Under the pieces are notes generated by a model. The model saw only the letters and a program-made list of their open reading frames with translations, did no database searches and was not told the DNA's origin. Made by a program: the position numbers and the translations under genes. A stretch of 64,000 bases of DNA, from positions 124,001 through 188,000 of the forward strand of contig NZ_SZVW01000017.1 in NCBI RefSeq assembly GCF_007655005.1, written 5' to 3'. The first letter of the stretch is position 1. Every line of letters begins with the position of its first letter. The DNA is from Streptomyces tibetensis. GTDB taxonomy: Bacteria > Actinomycetota > Actinomycetes > Streptomycetales > Streptomycetaceae. Shown here one piece after another: positions 27,422-36,317 of this stretch.

Positions 27422-28369
27422 TTGGCCAACGGAATTGACCCCAGTGCGTCGATGGCCGCCCTGTTCGGTGCGCGGGTGCGCAGGCTCCGGACGGCTGCGG
27501 GACTGACCCAGGCCGAGCTGGGCGATCGAACGCATGTGGTGAGCACGCGGATCACCCAGGTCGAGCGGGCGTCCGGGGCGAAGCCGACACTGGATCTGGC
27601 GCGTGCGCTGGACGCGGCCCTCGGCGCGGACGAGTTGCTGGTGGAGCTGTGGCCGCACGTGTACCGGGAGGCGTTCCCGGACTGGTCGCGGAAGTTCATG
27701 GAGTACTCGGAGCGGGCGGTGGCCGTCCGCGAGTACGCGGCTCATGTGGTCCCCGGCTTGCTGCAGACCGGGGACTACGCGCGTGCGGTGCTGAGCGTCG
27801 GGCGGACGCTCGGCAGCGAGGAGCAGTTGGAGGAACGGGTCGCCCTTCGCCTGGGACGGCAGGAGCGTCTCGGCACGCCCGGTCGGCCCGAGCTGTGGGC
27901 GGTCCTCGACGAGGCGGTGCTCCGGCGACCGGTCGGCGGCCCGGCGGTGATGCGTGAGCAGTTGGAGCGACTGCTCGGGACCAGGGCGGAACGCCACATC
28001 GCCGTGCAGGTGCTGCCGTTCGACCAGGGCGAGCACGAGGTCATGGGCGGTTCGCTCACGGTGCTCACCATGCCGGACGGCTCGGAGGTCGCCTACACGG
28101 AAGGCGCGCACTACGGCCAACTCATCGAGGATCCGGACGAGGTCAGGGACTTCGCGCTGACTTACGATCGGCTGCGGGCGGCAGCTCTGCCCCCGCTCAT
28201 GTCGCTCGACATGATCCGATCCGTGATGGAGGACAACCACCGTGGAGCGAACGTCCCGTCCCGATCTGAACGGCGCCGCCTGGCGCAAGAGCAGCTACAG
28301 CAATCAGGAGGGCGGCAACTGCGTGGAGGTGGCCGACGGGTTCCGGGCGGCCGTCGTCCCGGTCCGTGA
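27422..28369 (+). CDS. XRE-family regulator with DUF5753
   Basis: A 315-residue regulator. An N-terminal XRE helix-turn-helix (LFGARVRRLRTAAGLTQAELGDRTHVVSTRITQVERA) precedes the DUF5753 domain (FMEYSERAVAVREYAAHVVPGLLQTGDYARAVL, and HIAVQVLPFDQGEHEVMGGSLTVL). TTG at 27422 has GGAACGGAAG upstream and gives the family-typical ANGIDPSAS start; ATG at 27452 is an alternative. The family usually ends soon after LIRSVMEE; here the frame continues 43 residues into the DUF397 gene, giving a 128-nt out-of-phase overlap. These regulators act with their DUF397 partner. Confidence 0.85.
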   Translation: MANGIDPSASMAALFGARVRRLRTAAGLTQAELGDRTHVVSTRITQVERASGAKPTLDLARALDAALGADELLVELWPHVYREAFPDWSRKFMEYSERAVAVREYAAHVVPGLLQTGDYARAVLSVGRTLGSEEQLEERVALRLGRQERLGTPGRPELWAVLDEAVLRRPVGGPAVMREQLERLLGTRAERHIAVQVLPFDQGEHEVMGGSLTVLTMPDGSEVAYTEGAHYGQLIEDPDEVRDFALTYDRLRAAALPPLMSLDMIRSVMEDNHRGANVPSRSERRRLAQEQLQQSGGRQLRGGGRRVPGGRRPGP

Positions 28370-28463
28370 CAGCAAGGCCCCGCAGGGCCCGGCGCTGTGC
28401 TTCGGAGCAGCCTCCTGGGGCGCTTTCATAGGCGAGTTGAAGGCCGGGCGCGACCGTTCCTGA
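28242..28463 (+). CDS. DUF397 protein
   Basis: A 73-residue DUF397 protein: AAWRKSSYSNQEGGNCVEVADGF, then VPVRDSKAPQGPALCFGAASWGAFI, all family hallmarks. GTG start lies inside the end of the XRE gene, with GGAGG 12 nt upstream. Such proteins are obligate partners of the adjacent XRE-DUF5753 regulator, possibly as antitoxin-like or anti-regulator components. Confidence 0.9.
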   Translation: MERTSRPDLNGAAWRKSSYSNQEGGNCVEVADGFRAAVVPVRDSKAPQGPALCFGAASWGAFIGELKAGRDRS

Positions 28464-28638
28464 GGCAGCCGGATTCCGGTCGCCGTCCGCCTTCCGGGCT
28501 CACCGGGCCCTTGTCCACGAGGGTCCGGCGGGCCGCTGACCTCCTGAAAGAACCGGGGGAAAGAACTACCCGCCCACCCACCCTCCCCACGCCGGAAGGG
28601 CGGCGTCACCCGTCCGAGTGACCGGCTTGCAGCGACGG

Positions 28639-28653
28639 GTAACGGACCGTTAC
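28639..28653. promoter_or_regulatory. Palindrome GTAACGG-A-CCGTTAC
   Basis: Perfect 15-bp dyad about 95 bp before the winged-helix gene. It falls between a possible -35 (TTGCAG, 28627) and -10 (TTACGT, 28650) with 17-bp spacing, where a repressor would block transcription. Confidence 0.5.
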
Positions 28654-28745
28654 GTTCGCCGCGACAACCGCAAACAGATACGGCCCCCGGCCGGGACGGC
28701 AATCCCGATCGAGGGCCTGACCGATCAGGAAGAACGCACTTCCCG

Positions 28746-29621
28746 ATGGATGACTCGCAGTCTAACGCGCGCCTGCGCGCCGACGCCGGAGTTCCGACCT
28801 CCGGCGTGATCCATGTACGCACCCGCCTCACCGCCGACTTCACGGTGATCTCCAACGCCCTCGCCCAGCGGCGCGGCAGCGCGGTCACGATCGGCGTCGC
28901 GGCGTACATCTCCTCCCTTCCCGACGGCTCCCCCGTGAGCATCGCCGCCCTGTGCGAGCACTTCAGCGAGGGCGAGATCCTCATCTCGCGCGCGCTCAGG
29001 GAACTCGAAGCGGCCGGATACCTGGAACGCCGCCGTGAACGGACGCCCACCGGGCAGGTCCGCACCCGGACGTACTTCTACGACGTGCCCGGCGGCGACG
29101 ACCCCGCTCACCCGCCCGAGCCGCCGAAGCCGCGCCGGGCCCGGACCGCCGCCCAGGAGCCGCCCCGACGGGACACGGTGCTCGCTCCCGGCCTTGAGGA
29201 GCCCCCGAGCCCGGCGCCCGTGCTCGCCGACGCGGCGCCCGAGGCCGTCGCCGTACTGACGGCCCTGCGCCGGGTCGACCCGCGGCTCGTCCTCTCCGCA
29301 CAGGAGGCCGCCCGACTGGCACCGGCCGTCGCCGAGTGGCTGGAGGCCGGTGTGGGGCCGCGGGAGATCACGGAGTTGCTGACCGTACGGCTCCCCGACC
29401 GCTTCCGGACCCGCCCGGCAAGCGTCCTGGCCTTCCGCCTCCGGGAAACCCCGCTGCCGGTGCCACCCCCTGCGCCACTTCCGCCGGACGTAGGGCGCCC
29501 CGTCGTGCTGCCGTTCCAGACCTGCGACGGCTGCGAGCGCGCCTTCCGCGCCGAGGAGCCCGGACACTGCCGAAGCTGCCGGGACCGTCTCATCGAGGAA
29601 CATCTGCGTGCGGCCGGCTGA
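28746..29621 (+). CDS. Winged-helix DNA-binding protein with C-terminal zinc ribbon
   Basis: A 291-residue protein. The N-terminal winged helix spans about 20-110 (VIHVRTRLTADFTVISNALAQ, SIAALCEHFSEGEILISRALRELEAAGYLERR). A Pro/Arg-rich linker follows, then a helical module, and a C-terminal zinc-ribbon-like CDGCERAF...CRSC near 258-280. The layout matches helix-turn-helix proteins common in Streptomyces with unclear targets. A weak AGGAAG precedes the ATG. It may regulate itself through the palindrome at 28639. Confidence 0.8.
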   Translation: MDDSQSNARLRADAGVPTSGVIHVRTRLTADFTVISNALAQRRGSAVTIGVAAYISSLPDGSPVSIAALCEHFSEGEILISRALRELEAAGYLERRRERTPTGQVRTRTYFYDVPGGDDPAHPPEPPKPRRARTAAQEPPRRDTVLAPGLEEPPSPAPVLADAAPEAVAVLTALRRVDPRLVLSAQEAARLAPAVAEWLEAGVGPREITELLTVRLPDRFRTRPASVLAFRLRETPLPVPPPAPLPPDVGRPVVLPFQTCDGCERAFRAEEPGHCRSCRDRLIEEHLRAAG

Positions 29622-29709
29622 GCCGGTGAGCGGGTGTGCTGCCCGCTGCCGCGCAGTGCCGAGATGGTCGAACGGCTCGACGCCCAGCGAGTGCGGTCGG
29701 CCCGGGATT

Positions 29710-29749
29710 TTCCGGAGGTGGGAATTCCGGAGGCGCGTTGATATCAACG
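29710..29749 (+). promoter_or_regulatory. Direct repeats and palindrome before response-regulator gene
   Basis: TTCCGGAGG occurs at 29710-29718 and 29725-29733, and a perfect 14-bp palindrome CGTTGATATCAACG follows at 29736-29749. All lie within 77 bp of the response-regulator start. OmpR-type regulators bind direct repeats, so autoregulation is plausible. Confidence 0.45.
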
Positions 29750-29786
29750 GTGCTGGAATCGTGCAGAGCCTCCCTGAGGAGAATCG

Positions 29787-30500
29787 TTGAGCGCGCGCAT
29801 CCTGATCGCCGAAGACGACGAAAAACAATCTCGTCTCATCCGGCTTTATCTGGAACGGGAAGGCAACGCCGTGCAGGTCGTGGCCGACGGCCGGGCAGCG
29901 CTGGAACGGGCGCGTTCGACGGGGCCGGATCTCATCGTTCTCGATGTGATGCTGCCGCTCGTCGACGGACTCGACGTATGCCGCATCCTGCGTGCCGAGG
30001 GCTATGAGGTGCCGATTCTGCTGCTCACCGCGCGCAGCACCGAGGAGGACATGCTCCTCGGCCTCGACCTGGGGGCCGACGACTACCTCACCAAGCCGTA
30101 CAGTCCCCGCGAACTCACCGCGCGGGTACGGGCGCTGCTGCGGCGCTCCAGGAAGGGCGGCGCGGCCGGGAGCGAGGTGCTGCGGGTCGGCGCGGTCGAA
30201 CTGGACACCGCCCGCTTCGAGGTCCGGGTGGCGGGCCGTCCGGTGGCACTGACCTCCAAGGAGTTCTCGATCCTGGAGGCTCTGGCCCGCGAGCCGGGTC
30301 GGGTGTTCACCCGGGCCCAGATCATCGAACGCGCCTTCGGCTTCGACAGCGACGTACTCGAGCGCACGGTGGACGCCCATGTGCGCAACCTGCGCCGGAA
30401 GCTGGGGGACGACCCCGCCCGGCCGCGCCATCTGGAGACCGTGTACGGCCGGGGATACCGCCTGGTGGACGGCTCGGCGCCCACCCGCGCGGGGTCCTGA
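29787..30500 (+). CDS. OmpR/PhoB-family response regulator
   Basis: A 237-residue two-domain regulator. The receiver domain shows ILIAEDDEKQ, the phosphoacceptor Asp in LIVLDVMLPLVDG (about residue 53), LLLTARS and the conserved Lys in YLTKPYSPRE. The OmpR winged helix has VALTSKEFSILEALAREPGRVFTRAQI and the final HLETVYGRGYRLV. TTG start with GAGGAG upstream. It converges with the sensor kinase, the two stops being 9 bp apart; such pairs are normally co-directional. Confidence 0.92.
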   Translation: MSARILIAEDDEKQSRLIRLYLEREGNAVQVVADGRAALERARSTGPDLIVLDVMLPLVDGLDVCRILRAEGYEVPILLLTARSTEEDMLLGLDLGADDYLTKPYSPRELTARVRALLRRSRKGGAAGSEVLRVGAVELDTARFEVRVAGRPVALTSKEFSILEALAREPGRVFTRAQIIERAFGFDSDVLERTVDAHVRNLRRKLGDDPARPRHLETVYGRGYRLVDGSAPTRAGS

Positions 30501-30509
30501 CCGGGTCGA

Positions 30510-32144
30510 TCAGCCGGCGTCGGCCGACGGCCCGGTCGTGGCGAGCGTGACGGTGAAGGTCGTGCCGACGCCCACGGTGCTCTGAACGGCGATCGTCCCC
30601 TGGTGGTCGGTCACGATCTGGCGGGCGATGGACAGCCCCAGGCCACTTCCTCCGGTGGCGCGGCCCCGTGCCGCGTCCGCCCGCCAGAAGCGGTCGAAGA
30701 GATGCGGCAGGTCCTCGGCGGGTATTCCCTTTCCGGTGTCCCGCACCTGAAGGAACGCGAGATCGCCGTGCCGGGCCAGGGCCAGTGTCACCGTGCCGCC
30801 CGGTGCCGTGGCCCTCAGCGCGTTACCGACCAGATTGCCGACGACCTGGCGCAGTCGGTCGGCGTCGGCGATGACGTCCACAGGCCGCGGCGCCTCCAGC
30901 CGCAGCGCGACACCTGCCGCGTCGGCCTGGGCACGGTGAGCCGTGCCGGCGGCTTCGAGGAGCTCGCGCAGGTCGACGCGCACCCGGTGGTAGGTGAGCG
31001 CACCGGCCTCGGCCAGCGCGAGATCCTGCAGGTCGTCGACGATTCGCTGCTGCAGCAGTGCCTCCTCGTGGAGGGAATCCAGCAGCTCCGGGGTCGGCTC
31101 GACGATCCCGTCCCGCAGGGCCTCCAGATAGCCGCGCAGATTGGCCAGCGGGGTGCGCAGCTCGTGGGCGATGTCACCGGTGAGCCGGCGCTGGCGTTCC
31201 TCGCCGGCCTGTATGGACTCCGCCATCCGGTTGAAGGCACGGCCGAGTTGGGCGATCTCGTCCCGGCCGGAGACGGGCACCCGCCGCCCCAGGTCTCCCT
31301 CGCCCAGCCCCCCGGCGGCCAGGGTCATGGCACGGACCGGGCGCAGCACCGCCCGGCTCAGGAGCAGGGCGCCGAGCACGGCGGCGAGGGCGACACCGGC
31401 TGCGACGGCCATCGTGGGTGCCGCGGCCAGGGTGGGCGGGGACTCGTCCCGGACGCCGAGACGGATCACCAGGCGTGGCGGGGCGGCGGAGCCCACGCGC
31501 TCGTTGAACACCCGCTGCAGGCAGGTGGTGAACTGCTGCTCCGACTCGCAGGTCCGGATCACCTCGAGGTCCTGCGGAGTCTGCGGGTCCGGTGCGCCTT
31601 TGGGCTCCTCGCACCGTTCCGACCGGCGCTCTGTGCTGATCCGCGGAACGCCGGTCTCGTCATGCCGGGCCGTCACGTCGGCCCCCGCCCGGGTCAGACA
31701 GGCCGCGTACACCGCTTCGGCGCGGTACTGGGCGATCGCGGTCGCCGTCAGCTTCATCGAGGTCCGCGGTAGCTGTCCCGCGGGGATCCGCAGGAGGGGA
31801 CGCGGGTCGACCAGCACGGGCGGCTGGTTGCTCACCGGGCGGGGGGCGCGGCCCTCGAGCGCGTCGGAATCGGCGAGCAGGACGTCGTTCTCGGTGGCGA
31901 CCCGGATGCGCTGGCCGGTGTCCTCGGCCAGGCGGCGCACCGTCGGCGAGAGGCCTTCCCAGGTGCCGTGCGCGAACCCGTAGGCGCGGAGGTCGCCGGT
32001 GATCCGGGAGACCTCCTGCCGTCCCGCGGTGACACTCTCCTGGACCTGGCGGTTCGCCTGACGCAGGGTCAACCAGCCGGTGGCGGCGGTGGCAGCCATC
32101 GCGACCAGCATCAGCAGGCCGAGTACCCGGAGCCGGAAGCTCAT
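30510..32144 (-). CDS. Sensor histidine kinase with HAMP domain
   Basis: A 544-residue membrane kinase. Helix 1 is about 7-25; an extracytoplasmic sensor of about 220 residues carries several Cys (AACLTRAG, SERCEE, RTCESE, TTCLQR) that could form disulfides; helix 2 is about 245-265. HAMP (SRAVLRPVRAMTLAAGGLGEGDLGRRVP), HisKA with the phospho-His in GDIAHELRTPL, and HATPase motifs (NLVGNALRA, DTGKGIPAEDL, GGSGLGLSIARQI) follow. It is the evident partner of the convergent regulator. The cysteines suggest redox or metal sensing, but this is inference. Confidence 0.92.
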   Translation of the reverse strand: MSFRLRVLGLLMLVAMAATAATGWLTLRQANRQVQESVTAGRQEVSRITGDLRAYGFAHGTWEGLSPTVRRLAEDTGQRIRVATENDVLLADSDALEGRAPRPVSNQPPVLVDPRPLLRIPAGQLPRTSMKLTATAIAQYRAEAVYAACLTRAGADVTARHDETGVPRISTERRSERCEEPKGAPDPQTPQDLEVIRTCESEQQFTTCLQRVFNERVGSAAPPRLVIRLGVRDESPPTLAAAPTMAVAAGVALAAVLGALLLSRAVLRPVRAMTLAAGGLGEGDLGRRVPVSGRDEIAQLGRAFNRMAESIQAGEERQRRLTGDIAHELRTPLANLRGYLEALRDGIVEPTPELLDSLHEEALLQQRIVDDLQDLALAEAGALTYHRVRVDLRELLEAAGTAHRAQADAAGVALRLEAPRPVDVIADADRLRQVVGNLVGNALRATAPGGTVTLALARHGDLAFLQVRDTGKGIPAEDLPHLFDRFWRADAARGRATGGSGLGLSIARQIVTDHQGTIAVQSTVGVGTTFTVTLATTGPSADAG

Positions 32145-32447
32145 CGCGTGGTACCCCGCCCATCTGCCAGGACGTGTGTGCTCAACGGGACTCGGATGCT
32201 CGTCAAGGGGGCGCTTCCGGCCGAAACGACTGTGGAATGGCGCATTTCCTCTTCCGGTGTTTTCGGTCTCTCATGGGCAGTAATCGGACGCTTGAGGGCG
32301 GAAGGATTTCTTCAGCATCTTTTCGACTGTGATCGTACTGACGCCACTTGCGCACCGATTTGGTGCAGTGGTCGCTGTTTCGCTCAGGTGTCATCCAACG
32401 GCCTGGGCAAGCAGTGCCGACAGAGAACGCATTCATGGGGGTTCAAA

Positions 32448-32807
32448 GTGAAGCGTCGAATCGCAGCTGTCGTACCCGCCCTGGCGGCGGTGGCCATGGC
32501 CGTCCCGCTCGCCCTCTCCACCCCGGCCACCGCGGCCGCGTCCTGCGGCAGGACCGCCTCCGACATGGACAGCAGCGCCTGGAACAAGACGGCCAACGGC
32601 GCCAACGAGAGAAGCGGATCCAGCACCAACTGCGCCAGCAACGGCATCGCCTACAACACCCACCGCCTCGATTACCACTGTTACACGCGCATCGGCAACA
32701 CCAACGAGACCTGGACGTACCTCCGGAACGACACCACCGGTACGTCCGGCTGGGTCCGCGACGACCTGCTGAGCGACGGCGGCAGCCTCGTCTACTGCGG
32801 CTTCTAG
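32448..32807 (+). CDS. Secreted SH3-like small protein
   Basis: A 119-residue exported protein. Signal peptide KRRIAAVVPALAAVAMAVPLALSTPATA with cleavage near TAA-ASC, then a domain with CGRTASDMDSSAW, SGSSTNCASNG, LDYHCYTRIGNTNETWTYLRND and GWVRDDLLSDGGSLVYCGF. The WxYLRN...GWVRDDLL pattern is that of bacterial SH3-like domains. Four cysteines can form two disulfides. GTG at 32448 follows GGGGG. It is divergent from the kinase gene across a 303-bp gap that shows no other gene. Confidence 0.82.
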   Translation: MKRRIAAVVPALAAVAMAVPLALSTPATAAASCGRTASDMDSSAWNKTANGANERSGSSTNCASNGIAYNTHRLDYHCYTRIGNTNETWTYLRNDTTGTSGWVRDDLLSDGGSLVYCGF

Positions 32808-32857
32808 CACGCTCGCCGGCACTCCCGCAGGACTGCCGGGCAAGCAGGACTGATGGT

Positions 32858-32894
32858 GTGTCAGGGGCGGTCTCACCGAGGCCGCCCCTGACAC
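32858..32894. terminator. Bidirectional terminator
   Basis: 13-bp stem GTGTCAGGGGCGG / CCGCCCCTGACAC with an inner CTC-ACC-GAG stem in the loop. It lies between the convergent SH3-like and ABC permease genes. Confidence 0.88.
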
Positions 32895-32930
32895 GTACGG
32901 CCGCCCCCGACTCGTTCGACGGAGGGCCGC

Positions 32931-34241
32931 TCAGGAGCCGGACAGGGCCTCCGTCGGTGACAGCCGGCTCGCCCGTACCGCCGGGTACAGTCCGGCGATC
33001 ATGCCGATGACCAGGGTGCAGCCGATCCCCGCCGCACTCGCCCACACCGGGACGACCGTCGGCCAGTCGCGGCTGAGGGCGTAGACCGCCGTGATCGCCG
33101 TCCCCAGCACCGTCCCGCCGAGGCCGCCGATGAGCGACAGCAGCAGCGACTCCGTCACGAACTGGGTCCGGATCTGGCCGCGGGTCGCCCCCAGCGCCCG
33201 GCGCAGGCCGATCTCGGGGCGCCGCTCCAGGACCGAGATGACCATCGTGTTGCCGACCCCGACGCCACCGACGAGCAGCGCCACGCCACCGAGGCCGAGC
33301 AGCAGCCCGGTCAGCGCCGACTCGGTGGCCTCGCGGGCGGCGAGCGCGTCGGAGGGCCGGGAGATCTGGACCTGTCCCGGTTTCTCGGGGTACGCCGTGG
33401 CCGGCAGCACGGCCCGTACCTCCGTGATCTGGCTGTCCTCGGCGCGGACGTAGACCGTCGACGGATGGCCGTCGAAGCGCAGGTACGTCCGGGCCGCCGG
33501 CCAGCCGACGAGCGCCGCGCTGTCGAGCTCCGGCGCGAGCGGTACGGGATCGAGGACGCCGACCAGGGAGAACCAGCGGTCGCCGAGCCAGACCCGGGTC
33601 CCCGGTGTGTACACGTCGAGCCGGCCCGCGGCCGTGGAGCCGAGCACGACCGCCGGGTACTGCTCGGTCGCGGAATCCAGCCAGCGGCCCCGGCGGACGT
33701 GGCCGCCGACGGCCGGGAGCAGGTGCCTGTCGGTCGCGAGGACCTCGAGGGAGCCGGTGCGTCCGATGGCGATGCGCTCATTGCGGTAGATGTGCGCGTC
33801 GGTCGCGCCGGTGGCGGCGACCTGCTGCACGGGCGGGATGCGGCGGATCATCGCGACGGCCTCGTGGGGCAGTTTGGCCTCGGTGCCGTCGAGTGAGTCG
33901 CCGGGGGCGACCCGCAGCAGGTTGGTGCCGAGCGCGTCGAGTCGGCGGTCCACCTCCGCCCGGCCGGATCCGGAGATTCCGACCACCGCGATCATGGCGG
34001 CGACGCCGATCGCGATCCCGAGCGCGGAGAGGAAGATCCGCAGGGGGCGAGTCCGCAGCCCGGTCCCGCCGAGCCGCACGATGTCCTGAGGACCGAGGCG
34101 GGCGGCCCGCAGTCGGCCGCCCGTGCCACCGACGTCATCGCTCGCTCGCCCGCGGCCACGTCCGCCGCCGCTGCGGGGGCCGGACGGCAGGGTCGGCGGG
34201 GCGTCGTCCATGGGCGGGCCGTTCGTCGTGACGTCGGTCAT
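32931..34241 (-). CDS. MacB-type ABC transporter permease
   Basis: A 436-residue FtsX/MacB-fold permease. A basic disordered N-terminus is followed by helix 1 (PLRIFLSALGIAIGVAAMIAVVGIS), a large extracytoplasmic MacB_PCD domain (about 85-300), and three C-terminal helices with the FtsX core (GVALLVGGVGVGNTMVISVLERRPEIGLRRALGA). The ATG overlaps the ATPase stop by 4 nt (ATGA). As a mechanotransmission-type transporter it likely exports or extracts a peptide, antibiotic or lipoprotein. Confidence 0.9.
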   Translation of the reverse strand: MTDVTTNGPPMDDAPPTLPSGPRSGGGRGRGRASDDVGGTGGRLRAARLGPQDIVRLGGTGLRTRPLRIFLSALGIAIGVAAMIAVVGISGSGRAEVDRRLDALGTNLLRVAPGDSLDGTEAKLPHEAVAMIRRIPPVQQVAATGATDAHIYRNERIAIGRTGSLEVLATDRHLLPAVGGHVRRGRWLDSATEQYPAVVLGSTAAGRLDVYTPGTRVWLGDRWFSLVGVLDPVPLAPELDSAALVGWPAARTYLRFDGHPSTVYVRAEDSQITEVRAVLPATAYPEKPGQVQISRPSDALAAREATESALTGLLLGLGGVALLVGGVGVGNTMVISVLERRPEIGLRRALGATRGQIRTQFVTESLLLSLIGGLGGTVLGTAITAVYALSRDWPTVVPVWASAAGIGCTLVIGMIAGLYPAVRASRLSPTEALSGS

Positions 34242-34984
34242 CGGACCGCCTCGTTCGGCGCGGTGCCGGTCGCGGTGTCGGCCGCGGTGTCGGTCGCGGT
34301 GTGGGTCGCGGTGTCCGCCACCACGCGGCCGTCGCGCATCTCGATACGGCGGGGCAGCCCGGCCGCGATCTCCCGGTCGTGGGTGATGATCACGACCGTG
34401 GTCCCGGCGGCGTTCAGCTCGCGCAGCAGACCGAGTACGGCCTCCCCGGAAGCGGAGTCCAGGTTGCCGGTCGGCTCGTCCGCCAGCAGGACCGCCGGTT
34501 CGCCGACCACCGCCCGGGCCACCGCCACCCGCTGGCGCTCGCCGCCGGACAACTGGTGCGGGAGGTGGTGGACGCGGTGGCTGAGGCCGACCCGTTCCAG
34601 CGCCGCCGCCGCGCCGGCCCGGCGGCGGCGCAGCGGTACTCCGGCGTACAGCAGCCCGTCGGCCACGGAGTCCAGGACCGGAACCCCTACCGCCAGATGG
34701 AACTGCTGGAAGACGAAGCCGATCCGGGTGGCCCGCAGCGCGGACACCTCACGGTCCGTCAGCTTCGCCACGTCGTGGCCGTCGACCAGCACCCGCCCGG
34801 CGGAGGGTCGATCGAGGCTGCCCATGAGGTTCAGCATGCTCGACTTGCCCGAGCCCGACGGGCCGACGACCGCGACGAGTTCGCCGCGCCCGATGCGTAA
34901 GGTCACGTCCCGTACCGCCGCCACACCACCGGGGTACGTCTTGGAGACCGCGTCGAACTCCACGACGGCCGATGCTCCGCTCAC
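34238..34984 (-). CDS. MacB/LolD-type ABC transporter ATPase
   Basis: A 248-residue ATPase: Walker A GPSGSGKSSMLN (about 40-51), Q-loop FVFQQFHL, signature LSGGERQRVAVARAVV, Walker B VLLADEPTGNLDS, and the H-loop TTVVIITHD. The short C-terminal tail is a low-complexity TATDTAADTA stretch. GTG start overlapping the adaptor stop (GTGA). It powers the adjacent permease. Confidence 0.94.
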   Translation of the reverse strand: MSGASAVVEFDAVSKTYPGGVAAVRDVTLRIGRGELVAVVGPSGSGKSSMLNLMGSLDRPSAGRVLVDGHDVAKLTDREVSALRATRIGFVFQQFHLAVGVPVLDSVADGLLYAGVPLRRRRAGAAAALERVGLSHRVHHLPHQLSGGERQRVAVARAVVGEPAVLLADEPTGNLDSASGEAVLGLLRELNAAGTTVVIITHDREIAAGLPRRIEMRDGRVVADTATHTATDTAADTATGTAPNEAVR

Positions 34985-36315
34985 TCCGGGATCCTCACGT
35001 TCATGCCCTCGCGAACCGCGCTTCCGCTCACTTCCACCCGGCCGTCCGCGAAGAGCCCGGTCTTCACCGCGACGAACCGGCCGTCCGCGGTCTCCAGGCC
35101 GTGGCCGCCCTCGGCCAGGGCGACCAGCGCGGCGACCGGGACGGTGAGGACGTCCGCCCGTTCCCGCCCCACGTACTCGACGGTGACCGGCGCGCTCTCC
35201 AGCCGTCCCACGGATTTCTGGTCCTTGATGGTGATGGTCACCGGAACCGTCGGTGTTGCGGAGCCACCCTCCCCGCCTCCCTCCTCGGGCGCGGTCGCGC
35301 TCTTCCCCACCGAGGCCACCTCGCCCTTCACCGACTTCCCGTCGGGCAGCCCGACCGTGACGGCGGCGCCGCGCACGGCCCAGGAGTCCTCCGCAGCCGA
35401 GGCGTTGACGACGACCTTCCGGGACGTACCGGTGTACCTGAGGGCGTCATCGGTGGCCGGTGAGCCGAGCCGGACACCCGCGTGGCCGATCCGTACCTTG
35501 CCGGTGGAGTAGACGACGTCCCCGATGCCGACCGTGCCGGTCTGGGGGAGTCCGAGGGATTTCTGCCAGCGCTTGACCGCGCGGGCGGTGAGGTCGGTGA
35601 ACTCCTCGTCGACGGTGAAGCCGGTGTAGCCGAGAGCGGCGAGATTGCTCTCGAACTGCAGGACGTCCATCCCGCGCAGCGTGCCCGCTGTCCCTCCGGC
35701 CCCGGCCCCGGCCCCGGCGCCGCCCGAGGGCGTCGGCGATCCGGAGGGGGCCGGAGCCCCGGAGGTCTCGTCCGTGCGGTCCGGTGCCCCGGAGGTCTCG
35801 TCCGTGCGGCCCTGGCCACCGGAGTCCCGGGTGTCCCTCTCGGCCCCGGTCTCCTGCTGGGCGTCCTGCCGGGTGCCTTGCCGGGCGCCCGCGGTCAGGC
35901 CCAGCTCCCGGTACATCGGCAGCGTCCCGTACAGCAGCACCACCGGCCGGTCGTCGACGCGCAGCAGAGTGCCGCCGCGCTTCACGGTCGTGCCCTCCGC
36001 GGGCAGCCAGGTCACGGTGCCCGTCGCCTTGACGGGCAGCGGTATCTCGGTGCCGTAGCCCAACTGGCCGTCCACCGTGGTGCGTTCGGTCAGTGTGGTC
36101 CGGGTGACCGGGACGGTGGAGTCTGAGCGGGGCGGGGCGGAGGAGCCCTCCTTCGCCCCGCCCCCGCCGAGGCCGAGCGCACCGACCACGGCGACTGCCG
36201 CCACGACGACCAGAGCCGAGGCCACCAGGACCGTGCGCCGTCCGCGCCGACCGCGCGGCGGCGGCGCGGGAGCCGCCCCGCGCTCGTGATCGGTCTGCAC
36301 AACGGTCTCCGCCAT
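34981..36315 (-). CDS. Membrane-fusion-type adaptor with peptidoglycan-binding domain
   Basis: A 444-residue adaptor. Helix about 27-50 (TVLVASALVVVAAVAVVGALGLG), then the first part of a MacA/HlyD-like barrel (PVKATGTVTWLPAEGTTVKRGGTLLRVDDRPVVLLYG). A Pro/Gly linker with a duplicated DRTDETSGAP unit leads to a PG_binding_1 module (VLQFESNLAALGYTGFTVDEEFTDLTARAVKRWQKSLG), and the rest of the barrel follows. Such adaptors in Gram-positives link MacB-like transporters to the cell wall. It starts 2 nt after the lipoprotein stop. Confidence 0.88.
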   Translation of the reverse strand: MAETVVQTDHERGAAPAPPPRGRRGRRTVLVASALVVVAAVAVVGALGLGGGGAKEGSSAPPRSDSTVPVTRTTLTERTTVDGQLGYGTEIPLPVKATGTVTWLPAEGTTVKRGGTLLRVDDRPVVLLYGTLPMYRELGLTAGARQGTRQDAQQETGAERDTRDSGGQGRTDETSGAPDRTDETSGAPAPSGSPTPSGGAGAGAGAGGTAGTLRGMDVLQFESNLAALGYTGFTVDEEFTDLTARAVKRWQKSLGLPQTGTVGIGDVVYSTGKVRIGHAGVRLGSPATDDALRYTGTSRKVVVNASAAEDSWAVRGAAVTVGLPDGKSVKGEVASVGKSATAPEEGGGEGGSATPTVPVTITIKDQKSVGRLESAPVTVEYVGRERADVLTVPVAALVALAEGGHGLETADGRFVAVKTGLFADGRVEVSGSAVREGMNVRIPE

Positions 36316-36317
36316 CG

